The translations under genes and the position numbers were made by a program. From Methylomonas montana (GTDB lineage: Bacteria; Pseudomonadota; Gammaproteobacteria; Methylococcales; Methylomonadaceae), in contig NZ_CP129884.1 in NCBI RefSeq assembly GCF_030490285.1, forward strand, positions 3,286,001-3,350,000: DNA of 64,000 bases, written 5' to 3'. The notes below the pieces were generated by a model. The model worked only from the letters and a program-made list of their open reading frames with translations. It did no database searches and had not been told where the DNA came from. Of this stretch, positions 56,626-64,000 are shown piece by piece. Positions within the stretch are counted from its first letter, which is position 1. Each line of letters starts with the position of its first letter.

Positions 56626-58473
56626 ATGCAAAATCATTTCCCTGTCTGGAAAAACATTCTGGTGCTGATCATTCTACTGATCGGCACGATTTACGCGCTG
56701 CCTAATATTTACGGCAACGACCCGGCAGTGCAATTGGCCTCGTCCACCCCGACGCCGTTGCAGCAGACCCAAGCTGACGAAGTGGCCGCCAGCATCAAGA
56801 ACGCCGGCGTTGCGGTTAAAAGCTTCGAATTCGCCGACGGCAAAATTCTGGCGCGCTTCAACAATACCGACGAGCAAATGAAAACCGCCGACCTGCTCCG
56901 CGACCAATTATCCGGAAAAGCCACCGTCGCCTTGAATTTGGCACCAGCCACGCCGGCCTGGCTACGGGCACTGGGCGCCAACCCCATGCATCTGGGTCTG
57001 GATTTACGCGGCGGCGTGCATTTTCTACTGGAAGTAGACATGGATAGCGCGTTGAAACAAGCCGAAGAGCGCTACAACAACGACATCCGCACCGCCTTCC
57101 GCGATGCCAAGATTCGTTATCAGTCGGTCTCCAAGGAAGCCGGCGGCATCAAAGTCGCTCTGCCGAACGAGGAATCCAGGGTTGCCGCAGTTGAAGTATT
57201 GAACAAAGACTTCCGCAATCTGGAACTCGTCGAAAGCGGCCCCAACGAATTCATGTTGAGCATCCCCGAGCGCGATATGCGGGAAATCAAAAAATCAGCG
57301 CTGGGCCAAAACATCACCACGCTGCGTAACCGGGTCAACGAACTGGGCGTAGCCGAACCCATTATCCAACAACAAGGCGATAGCCGTATCGTCGTGCAAT
57401 TGCCTGGCGTGCAGGACACTACCCGCGCCAAGGAACTGCTAGGTACCACCGCTACGCTGGAATACCGCTTGGTCGATGTCGAACATGACGTACAATCAGC
57501 TTTAAGCGGCCACGAACCCATCGGCAGCCGCTTATATAAAGACAAAAACGGCGCCCCAGTGCTGTTGAAACGGGCCGTGATCGTTACCGGCGACCAGATC
57601 ACCGATGCCTCTTCCGGCCTGGATCAAGACGGCTCGCCAGCGGTATTTATCACGCTGGACAGTGTCGGCGCCAAGAAAATGGGCAAGATGACCCAGGAAA
57701 ACATCGGCAAACCGATGGCGGTGGTGTTCATCGAATACAAATCCGAAACCCGAGTCGTTAACGGCGAAAAAGTCCAACACAAGGAAAAAGTCGAAAAAGT
57801 CATCAGTGTCGCTACCATCCGCGACAGTTTCAGCAAACGTTTCCAAACGACCGGTTTGGACAGTCCGGAAGAAGCCCGCACCCTAGCCCTGTTGCTGAGA
57901 GCCGGCGCACTGGCCGCCCCGGTTGAAATCGTCGAAGAACGCACCGTCGGTCCTAGCCTAGGCCAAGAAAATATCGACCAGGGCATGCTGTCGATTACCG
58001 CCGGATTTTTCCTGGTGGTCTTTTTCATGATCGTCTATTACCGCGCCTTCGGCCTGATCGCCAACTTTGCACTGCTTTTCAACGTGTTATTGCTGATTTC
58101 GATCATGTCGGTACTCCAAGCCACCCTGACGCTGCCAGGTATGGCCGGCATCGTGTTGACGGTCGGTATGGCGGTGGACGCCAACGTACTGATTAACGAA
58201 CGGATTCGCGAGGAATTACGTCACGGCTTCAGTCTGCAAGCCAGTATTTTCGTCGGTTACGAGAAAGCCTTCGCGACGATTCTCGACTCCAACGTCACCC
58301 ACTTTATTGTCGCGGTGTTGTTGTTCGGTTTCGGCACCGGTCCAGTCAAGGGCTTCGCCTTAGTACTCATGATTGGCATTGCAACTTCGGTATTCACTGC
58401 GGTAACAGGCACCCGCATGCTGGTCAACTGGTTCTACGGCAGCAACCGTCAAGCCGCAAAAATTTCCATCTAG
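56626..58473 (+). CDS. secD: protein translocase subunit SecD
   Basis: Membrane part of the proton-driven SecDF pump that helps pull proteins through SecYEG. The 615 residues equal E. coli SecD. There is one N-terminal helix and a large periplasmic P1 domain (LGLDLRGGVHFLLEVD near 125, NILRNRVN-like TLRNRVNELGVAEP near 228). Five C-terminal helices follow, with GMAVDANVLINERIREEL and the conserved Asp. The C-terminus is complete (NWFYGSNRQAAKISI) and not fused to SecF. No secF frame lies between its stop and ndk, 148 bases on. SecF must be elsewhere or absent. Confidence 0.96.
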   Translation: MQNHFPVWKNILVLIILLIGTIYALPNIYGNDPAVQLASSTPTPLQQTQADEVAASIKNAGVAVKSFEFADGKILARFNNTDEQMKTADLLRDQLSGKATVALNLAPATPAWLRALGANPMHLGLDLRGGVHFLLEVDMDSALKQAEERYNNDIRTAFRDAKIRYQSVSKEAGGIKVALPNEESRVAAVEVLNKDFRNLELVESGPNEFMLSIPERDMREIKKSALGQNITTLRNRVNELGVAEPIIQQQGDSRIVVQLPGVQDTTRAKELLGTTATLEYRLVDVEHDVQSALSGHEPIGSRLYKDKNGAPVLLKRAVIVTGDQITDASSGLDQDGSPAVFITLDSVGAKKMGKMTQENIGKPMAVVFIEYKSETRVVNGEKVQHKEKVEKVISVATIRDSFSKRFQTTGLDSPEEARTLALLLRAGALAAPVEIVEERTVGPSLGQENIDQGMLSITAGFFLVVFFMIVYYRAFGLIANFALLFNVLLLISIMSVLQATLTLPGMAGIVLTVGMAVDANVLINERIREELRHGFSLQASIFVGYEKAFATILDSNVTHFIVAVLLFGFGTGPVKGFALVLMIGIATSVFTAVTGTRMLVNWFYGSNRQAAKISI

Positions 58474-58540
58474 GCCTGGCTTGAAGAGACTGATCCAGCC
58501 TTTTCAAACTAGTTTCGGCTTCGCAATCAACGCATTATGA

Positions 58541-58564
58541 GCAGGGTGTTTTTCATCACCCTGC
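58541..58564. repeat. perfect inverted repeat between secD and ndk
   Basis: GCAGGGTG and CACCCTGC form an eight-pair stem around TTTTTCAT, 68 bases after the secD stop and just upstream of the ndk -10. A T-run lies in the loop, not after the stem, so it is more likely an operator or a weak end signal than a normal terminator. Confidence 0.45.
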
Positions 58565-58573
58565 CGAACGCGA

Positions 58574-58579
58574 TATAAT
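58574..58579 (+). promoter_or_regulatory. candidate -10 of ndk
   Basis: A perfect TATAAT lies about 40 bases before the ndk ATG. The -35 position (TTTCAT, 17 bases up) is weak and lies within the inverted repeat 58541-58564. Confidence 0.5.
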
Positions 58580-58620
58580 GTTTCATTATTTTTCAATCAC
58601 TATCCTCACGGAGTTACAAA

Positions 58621-59052
58621 ATGGCAATCGAACGTACTTTCTCAATCATCAAGCCTGATGCAGTCGCTAAAAACGTGATTGGGGAAATTGTCAGCCGCTT
58701 CGAAAAAAACGGCCTGCGCATCGTTGCATCTAAAATGCTGCAATTGAGCCAAGAACAAGCCGAAGGCTTTTATGCCGAGCATAAAGAACGCGGTTTCTTC
58801 AAAGACTTGGTCAGCTTCATGACTTCCGGCCCAGTCGTTGTACAAGTGTTGGAAGGCGAAAATGCGGTACTGAAAAACCGCGAACTGATGGGCGCCACCA
58901 ATCCTAAAGAAGCGGCTCCTGGCACCATTCGCGCCGACTTCGCAGTCAGCATCGACGAAAATGCCGTGCACGGCTCCGATGCTCCGGAATCTGCTGCGAG
59001 AGAAATCGCTTACTTCTTCTCTGCTGATGAACTCTGCGACCGTATCCGCTAA
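58621..59052 (+). CDS. ndk: nucleoside diphosphate kinase
   Basis: Balances nucleoside triphosphates by ping-pong phosphate transfer. The 143-residue protein has [20 protein letters not shown] at the start. The phospho-histidine is in [16 protein letters not shown] near residue 118, preceded by the [15 protein letters not shown] block. CGGAG lies before the ATG. Its last 26 bases overlap the chosen rlmN start in another frame. The ndk-rlmN-pilF-hisS order is common in this class. Confidence 0.97.
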   Translation: MAIERTFSIIKPDAVAKNVIGEIVSRFEKNGLRIVASKMLQLSQEQAEGFYAEHKERGFFKDLVSFMTSGPVVVQVLEGENAVLKNRELMGATNPKEAAPGTIRADFAVSIDENAVHGSDAPESAAREIAYFFSADELCDRIR

Positions 59053-60139
59053 GCCAGCGTTGATCAATCTGCTGGATTTCGACAGAAAAGGCCTGCAGGC
59101 CTTTTTTGTCGGTTTAGGCGAAAAGCCGTTTCGGGCCACTCAGCTGCTGAAATGGATTTATCAGGAAGGCGTCACCGATTTCGATGAAATGACCAACCTG
59201 AGCAAATCGCTGCGCAATTATTTAACAGAACACTGCCACATCAAAGTCCCGGAAATCGTCGCCGAACAATTGGCCTCTGACGGTACCTGCAAATGGGCGG
59301 TGCAGATGCACTGCGGCAATCGGGTGGAAACCGTTTACATCCCGGAAGAACGCCGTGCCACTTTATGCGTATCCTCTCAAGTAGGCTGCGCGTTGGCTTG
59401 TACCTTTTGCTCCACCGCCAAACAAGGCTTTAACCGCAACTTGTCCACCGCCGAAATTATCGGACAGCTCTACCTGGCCCAACAACGCTTGGGGCCGGAG
59501 CGGCGTATCACCAACGTGGTGATGATGGGCATGGGCGAACCCTTGCTGAACTTCGACAACGTGGTCTCGGCGATGAATTTAATGATGGACGACTTCGGCT
59601 ACGGCTTATCGAAGCGCCGCGTTACTATCAGCACCTCCGGTATCGTCCCGGCGATGAAACGTTTAAACGAAGTCTGCGACGTCAGCGTGGCAGTCTCGCT
59701 ACACGCACCGAACGACGCCTTGCGCGACCAACTGGTCCCGATCAACGTCAAATACCCGCTCAATGAGCTGATGGAAGCCTGCCGCGAATATGCTAAAACC
59801 GGCCCCCGAAAACACATCACCTTCGAATACGTGATGCTGGACGGCATCAACGACAGCGTGGAAGATGCCCGCACCCTGGTTAAACTGCTGAAAAACGTGC
59901 CGTCCAAACTGAATCTGATTCCATTCAATCCGTTTCCGCAATCGCACTATCGCTGCTCCAGCAACACCGCAATTCTAAAATTTCGCGATATTTTGCATAA
60001 CGCCGGCATTGTGACTACCGTCAGAAAAACGCGCGGCGAAGACATCGATGCGGCCTGCGGCCAATTGGTCGGCCAGGTGCAAGATAAAAGCCGCCGACAT
60101 TTAAAGCTACAAGCCCAAGGATTCACGCATGTCAGCTGA
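59027..60139 (+). CDS. rlmN: dual-specificity RNA methyltransferase RlmN
   Basis: Radical-SAM enzyme that makes 2-methyladenosine at A2503 of 23S rRNA and A37 of some tRNAs. The 370 residues show the cluster motif [16 protein letters not shown] (C-x3-C-x2-C) near residue 125 and [10 protein letters not shown]. The second-site cysteine is in [13 protein letters not shown] near 348, where the mixed disulfide forms. ATG at 59027 lies inside the end of ndk. A TTG at 59060 is an alternative that removes only non-conserved residues. The following gene overlaps by 11 bases. Confidence 0.95.
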   Translation: MNSATVSAKPALINLLDFDRKGLQAFFVGLGEKPFRATQLLKWIYQEGVTDFDEMTNLSKSLRNYLTEHCHIKVPEIVAEQLASDGTCKWAVQMHCGNRVETVYIPEERRATLCVSSQVGCALACTFCSTAKQGFNRNLSTAEIIGQLYLAQQRLGPERRITNVVMMGMGEPLLNFDNVVSAMNLMMDDFGYGLSKRRVTISTSGIVPAMKRLNEVCDVSVAVSLHAPNDALRDQLVPINVKYPLNELMEACREYAKTGPRKHITFEYVMLDGINDSVEDARTLVKLLKNVPSKLNLIPFNPFPQSHYRCSSNTAILKFRDILHNAGIVTTVRKTRGEDIDAACGQLVGQVQDKSRRHLKLQAQGFTHVS

Positions 60140-60893
60140 GCCAAGGCTTTGCGAATTATTGCTCATCAGTTTATTGGCGAGTGGCTGCGCGCTGCTACCG
60201 GACGGTGGCCGCGATACGATGAGCAATGCCGAAAAGGCCAAGCTCAATCTGCAAATGGGCGCCCGCTACCTGGACATGGGTATGCTGGAAACCGCCAAGG
60301 AAAAGCTGGAAATTGCCGTGAACCTGGATTCCAGCAATGCTGACACACATAACACTCTGGCAGTGTTTTACGAACGCATCAAAAATAACGAAGCCGCTAA
60401 CGACAGTTATCAAGCCGCGCTGAGCCGCGATGCCGACAGCTTCAGCATCAAAAGCAATTACGGCCGTTTCTTGTGCGAACAAGGCCAATTCGACAAAGGC
60501 ATAAGCCTGTTGCAACAATCAATGGAATCGCCGATGAATAATCGGCCCTGGTTTGCGCTAACCAATCTGGGTACATGCTATAACAGGCAAAACGACAGCC
60601 AACGTGCCGAACAATATTTCCGCCAAGCCCTGCAAACACAGCCCAATTACGCGCCGGCTTTGCAGGAAATGCAGCGGATTAGCTATCAAAACCGGCAATT
60701 CATGTCGGCCCGGGCCTTTCTGGAACGCTATCTCAGTGTCGCCAAACACACCCCGGAATCGCTCTGGATAGCCTTCCAGACCGAACGAGCACTCGGCAAC
60801 GGCAAAATGGCCGACGAATACCGCGAGCTGTTATTGAGCTCATTCCCAGCCTCCAAAGAGGCGCAACAAGTCAAAACCGCGATCAGCAAATAA
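60129..60893 (+). CDS. pilF: type IV pilus biogenesis lipoprotein PilF/PilW
   Basis: Pilotin that helps the PilQ secretin reach the outer membrane. The 254-residue protein has a signal peptide with lipobox LLASGC near residue 20, and then about six TPR units ([35 protein letters not shown] and so on). That structure matches PilF of Pseudomonas. The gene position between rlmN and hisS is conserved. rodZ and ispG, often also in this row, are absent. It overlaps the end of rlmN by 11 bases. Confidence 0.92.
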   Translation: MSAEPRLCELLLISLLASGCALLPDGGRDTMSNAEKAKLNLQMGARYLDMGMLETAKEKLEIAVNLDSSNADTHNTLAVFYERIKNNEAANDSYQAALSRDADSFSIKSNYGRFLCEQGQFDKGISLLQQSMESPMNNRPWFALTNLGTCYNRQNDSQRAEQYFRQALQTQPNYAPALQEMQRISYQNRQFMSARAFLERYLSVAKHTPESLWIAFQTERALGNGKMADEYRELLLSSFPASKEAQQVKTAISK

Positions 60894-60910
60894 TCCGGCA
60901 CCGAAACATC

Positions 60911-62194
60911 ATGGCAAAACAACAACAGGCCATCCAGGCCATTCGAGGCATGCACGACATCCTCCCCGAACAGTCACCTTGTTGGCAATGGCTGGAAGGA
61001 CATGCCCGACAAGTATTGGCCGCCTACGGCTATCAAGAAATCCGCCTGCCCATTGTCGAAAAGACCGAACTGTTCAAACGTTCGATCGGCGAAGTCACGG
61101 ACATCGTCGAAAAAGAAATGTACACCTTCGACGACCGCAACGGCGATTCGTTGACCCTGCGTCCGGAAGGCACCGCCGGCTGTTTGCGCGCGTGCCTGGA
61201 ACACGGTTTGTTGCATAACCAAAGCCATCGCTTGTGGTATTACGGACCGATGTTCCGCCACGAACGCCCGCAGAAAGGCCGTTACCGGCAGTTCTATCAG
61301 CTAGGCGTGGAAACCTACGGCATGCCCGGCCCGGATATCGACGCGGAAATCATCGCACTGACCGACCGGCTCTGGAAACAACTGGGCATCCGCGACAAAG
61401 TCGAATTACAGATCAACTCGCTGGGCACCAGTGAAGAACGGCTGGCCTATCGCGGCAAGCTGGTCGAATATTTCCAGCAACATCTCAACGTGCTAGACGA
61501 AGACAGTCTGCGCCGGCTGGAAACCAACCCACTGCGTATTCTGGATAGCAAAAACCCCGACATGCAAGCCATGCTGCAACAAGCGCCGGTGCTGCTCGAA
61601 CATCTGGGCGAAGACAGTCTGGCGCATTTCAACAGCCTGAAAGCGACACTGGACGATCTGGGCATCGCCTATCGGCTCAATACCCGTCTGGTGCGCGGCC
61701 TGGATTATTACGGCAAAACCGTGTTCGAATGGGTCACCGATCAGCTCGGCTCGCAGGGCACTATCTGCGCCGGTGGCCGCTACGACGGCTTGATCGAACA
61801 ACTGGGCGGCAAGGCCAATCATGCCATCGGCTTTGCAATGGGCATGGAACGCATCCTGGCCTTGCTCGAATTGCTCGATAACGTTCCAGTCGCAAGTTGC
61901 ACCGACGTCTATATGATCCGGGTCGGCACCAGCGCCGAAGCGGCAGGCATGCGCTTGGCCGAACAAATTCGCGACGCGATTCCCGGCCTGAAGCTGCAAG
62001 TCAATTGCGGCGGTGGCAGTTTCAAGAGCCAGTTTAAAAAAGCAGACAAATCCGGGGCCGAGTATGCCATCATCCTCGGCGACGACGAAGCGCAGCGCGG
62101 CGAAGTCGCATTAAAGCCCTTGCGCATCGACCAAGAACAAAGCACGCTCAATCACGATCAGCTCCTGCAAACCCTGCAAGACTGGCGCAGCTAA
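60911..62194 (+). CDS. hisS: histidyl-tRNA synthetase
   Basis: Charges tRNA-His. The 427-residue class II enzyme has [14 protein letters not shown] at the start and the motif 2 block [22 protein letters not shown]. The histidine loops are [16 protein letters not shown] and [14 protein letters not shown], and motif 3 is [12 protein letters not shown]-terminal anticodon domain follows. Length and motifs are normal. It starts 17 bases after pilF and precedes yfgM by 36 bases. Confidence 0.97.
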   Translation: MAKQQQAIQAIRGMHDILPEQSPCWQWLEGHARQVLAAYGYQEIRLPIVEKTELFKRSIGEVTDIVEKEMYTFDDRNGDSLTLRPEGTAGCLRACLEHGLLHNQSHRLWYYGPMFRHERPQKGRYRQFYQLGVETYGMPGPDIDAEIIALTDRLWKQLGIRDKVELQINSLGTSEERLAYRGKLVEYFQQHLNVLDEDSLRRLETNPLRILDSKNPDMQAMLQQAPVLLEHLGEDSLAHFNSLKATLDDLGIAYRLNTRLVRGLDYYGKTVFEWVTDQLGSQGTICAGGRYDGLIEQLGGKANHAIGFAMGMERILALLELLDNVPVASCTDVYMIRVGTSAEAAGMRLAEQIRDAIPGLKLQVNCGGGSFKSQFKKADKSGAEYAIILGDDEAQRGEVALKPLRIDQEQSTLNHDQLLQTLQDWRS

Positions 62195-62230
62195 TCATCC
62201 CTTGTAACCTGACAATAAAAGAGAAATACC

Positions 62231-62878
62231 GTGGCAATTTACGATACCGAAGAAGAACAGCTGGAACAGTTGAAAAAATGGTGGGAAGCCAATCAAACTT
62301 CATTGATCGCCGGCGTCGTCACCGCAATAGTGTTGGTCAGCGGCTGGAATCTCTGGCAAAACCACCAGCTGGAAAAACGCAACCAAGCCTCGCAAATGTT
62401 CCAACAATTATTGGAAAGCGCAGCCAAGGACAATGGCGAATCCACCGAAAAGCTGGCGGAACGTTTACCTATCGAATATCCGGGTACCGCTTACGCCAAT
62501 TATGCAGGTTTGCAACTGGCTAAAACCAAGGCGCAAAAAGGCGACCTGGAAGGCGCCAAAGCCATCCTGGAAAACGAAATCAAGAGCACCGACAGCGACG
62601 AACTCAGACACGTCGCCCGTCTGCGCCTGATTCAACTGATGCTGGCAACCGCTCAATACGAAAAAGGCTTGCAGCTGATCGCCGAAGTCGATCCGGCCAA
62701 ATCCGAAGGCTTCTCGGCCAGCTACGACGAATTGCAAGGCGACCTATACGTCGCATTGGATAGATTGGACGAAGCCCGTAGCGCTTACCAAAGCGCGATC
62801 AGAACCGGCCAAGCCACGCCGCTGACTCAGTTCAAACTGGACGACGTAGCAGCACCGGCTCCGGCTACCGGCCATTAA
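62231..62878 (+). CDS. yfgM: YfgM family TPR protein, Sec-associated
   Basis: A 215-residue inner-membrane protein with one helix (about 22-44; SLIAGVVTAIVLVSGWNLW) and a periplasmic TPR domain. The N-terminus YDTEEEQLEQLKKWWEANQ is the family signature. E. coli YfgM binds SecYEG and PpiD and hands clients to periplasmic chaperones such as SurA. The start is GTG, preceded by AAAGAGAA. It lies between hisS and bamB as in E. coli. Confidence 0.95.
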   Translation: MAIYDTEEEQLEQLKKWWEANQTSLIAGVVTAIVLVSGWNLWQNHQLEKRNQASQMFQQLLESAAKDNGESTEKLAERLPIEYPGTAYANYAGLQLAKTKAQKGDLEGAKAILENEIKSTDSDELRHVARLRLIQLMLATAQYEKGLQLIAEVDPAKSEGFSASYDELQGDLYVALDRLDEARSAYQSAIRTGQATPLTQFKLDDVAAPAPATGH

Positions 62879-62906
62879 GCACATTCGATCGGATACTCGC
62901 TTTAAC

Positions 62907-64000
62907 ATGTTGAACAGGAACATCAGATACCGCTCGCTTTCAATCCTTCTCAGCTGTCTGCCCATGCTGACAGCTTGCGCGGGACTGGATGCCGGACGTG
63001 ATTTCGTCTCGGGCATAACGGAATATATCATGGGCGACGACGACAATGCCGATCCGCCCGCCGCCTTGCAGGAATATACGCCCGAAGTGCAATTGGATGT
63101 CGTCTGGAAGGAATCGGTCGGTAACGGCGCCGGCGAAAAATATCTAAAACTGACCCCGGCAGTCGCGGAAGGCACCATCTACGCCGGCGACAACAAGGGC
63201 CATCTGCAAGCGCGCGGCGCCGGCAATGGCAGTCTGACCTGGGAAAATAACACCGATTACAGCTTCTCGGCCGGCCCCGGCCTGGGTTTGCATACTGTGG
63301 TCATGGGTACTAGTGCCGGCGAAGTCGTGGGATTCGATAAAGGCAGTGGCGAACAACGCTGGAAAACCGACGTGTCCAGCGAAGTGATGGCTGCCCCCGT
63401 GGTCAGCCGCGGCATCATCATCGTTCGCACCACCGACGGCAAGATCATCGGCCTGAAAGAAGATAACGGCGCGCAACTCTGGACCTTCGAACATAGCGTG
63501 CCGGCCCTGAGCATCCGCGGCACCGGCGCCCCGATCATCATCGACGACAATGTGATCGCCGGCTCGGCGAACGGCAAGCTGCAAGCGCTGCAACTGAAAG
63601 ACGGCAAGGCCATCTGGGAAGCCACCATCGCCATCCCCAGCGGTCGTTCCGAAGTCGAACGCCTGGTCGATCTGGATGTCGATCCGGTGGCGGCGCGCGG
63701 TGCCATTTACATAGCCAGCTTCACCGGCGGCGCTTCCTCAGTATCCGAAGTAGACGGCGACGTGTTATGGCGCAACGAGGCTGTGTCATCCTATACTGGC
63801 CTGAGCCTGGATTATCGTTATCTTTACGTCAGCGATACCCAAGGCGATGTGTGGCAACTCGATCAACGCAGCGGCGCCTCGTTGTGGAAGCAAAAAGACC
63901 TGCATAACCGCGGCTTGACCGCCGCGATTGCCTATCAAAATTATGTCGTCGTCGGCGATTTCGAAGGCTATGTGCATTGGCTATCCAATAGCGACGGCCG
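62907..64000 (+). CDS. bamB: outer-membrane assembly lipoprotein BamB (3' end outside window)
   Basis: WD/PQQ-like eight-bladed propeller lipoprotein of the BAM complex, which works with SurA-delivered clients. At least 364 residues are seen before the window ends. The signal peptide ends in MLTAC (lipobox), with the mature Cys near residue 24. Repeated propeller strands follow, such as TIYAGDNKGHLQA, GEVVGFDKGSGEQRW and NVIAGSANGKLQAL, each with the A/G-x-x-x-G turn typical of PQQ-like repeats. The C-terminus is missing only because the window ends. der should follow by usual gene order. Confidence 0.93.
   Translation, partial: MLNRNIRYRSLSILLSCLPMLTACAGLDAGRDFVSGITEYIMGDDDNADPPAALQEYTPEVQLDVVWKESVGNGAGEKYLKLTPAVAEGTIYAGDNKGHLQARGAGNGSLTWENNTDYSFSAGPGLGLHTVVMGTSAGEVVGFDKGSGEQRWKTDVSSEVMAAPVVSRGIIIVRTTDGKIIGLKEDNGAQLWTFEHSVPALSIRGTGAPIIIDDNVIAGSANGKLQALQLKDGKAIWEATIAIPSGRSEVERLVDLDVDPVAARGAIYIASFTGGASSVSEVDGDVLWRNEAVSSYTGLSLDYRYLYVSDTQGDVWQLDQRSGASLWKQKDLHNRGLTAAIAYQNYVVVGDFEGYVHWLSNSDG

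Overview
The window reads as chromosomal core DNA of a gammaproteobacterium. Gene order and content fit this well: smc-zipA, lepA-lepB-DUF4845-rnc-era-recO-pdxJ, lptD-surA beside amgK-murU, yajC-secD, ndk-rlmN-pilF-hisS-yfgM-bamB, and efp with epmA and epmB. The moderate GC, the small hypothetical genes and the style of the intergenic repeats suggest Methylococcales (a Methylomonas-like type I methanotroph). That is an inference, because no methane-oxidation gene lies here. I see no tRNA, rRNA, CRISPR array, transposase or prophage gene.

Layout. 1-571: AT-rich non-coding DNA with a short repeat-like segment and the pyk terminator. 572-3109: gap-pyk operon for lower glycolysis. 3298-7433: RbgA/YlqF-type GTPase, nadA, fabV and a DUF2780 lipoprotein. 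7687-9420: ZIP and GDT1 metal transporters, separated by a large inverted repeat. 9429-13157: a MASE1-PAS4-GGDEF-EAL sensor. 13197-16878: rnd and a TonB-dependent receptor. 16910-21557: lptD-surA, followed by a gene encoding only the tail of a DeaD-type helicase. 21653-24365: amgK-murU (peptidoglycan recycling), hemJ and a DUF4124 protein. 24495-27301: ArnT-like, ArnC/DPM1-like and LABN genes, likely for lipid A or envelope glycan modification. 27505-30778: pyrC, an FmdB-type zinc ribbon and aspS. 30779-31344: a structured leader and a small unknown gene. 31437-34043: EF-P and its beta-lysylation enzymes. 34144-40853: a co-directional set of giant hybrid kinase, REC-GGDEF, DsbD_2-type membrane protein and sigma-54 activator. 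40960-52165: ten minus-strand genes from smc to a PP2C phosphatase. 52554-56093: a membrane GGDEF enzyme, a small unknown, queF, an FlhB-tail paralogue and psd. 56201-64000: yajC-secD without secF, then ndk, rlmN, pilF, hisS, yfgM and the start of bamB.

How it fits together. Much of the window serves envelope building: LptD, SurA, BamB, SecD/YajC, LepB, ArnT-like, AmgK/MurU, Psd and PilF. A second block serves translation and RNA: AspS, HisS, EF-P/EpmA/EpmB, LepA, Era, RNase III, RNase D, RlmN and QueF. Three GGDEF proteins, all with intact catalytic motifs and I-sites, show extensive c-di-GMP signalling.

The least ordinary items are the helicase-less DeaD tail translated right after surA, the FlhB-tail paralogue without NPTH, the missing secF, the kinase/DGC/thiol-transporter/sigma-54 cluster, the doubled W-x-C module in LptD, and the small gene at 31069 with a folded leader. 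None is proven to be a new system.
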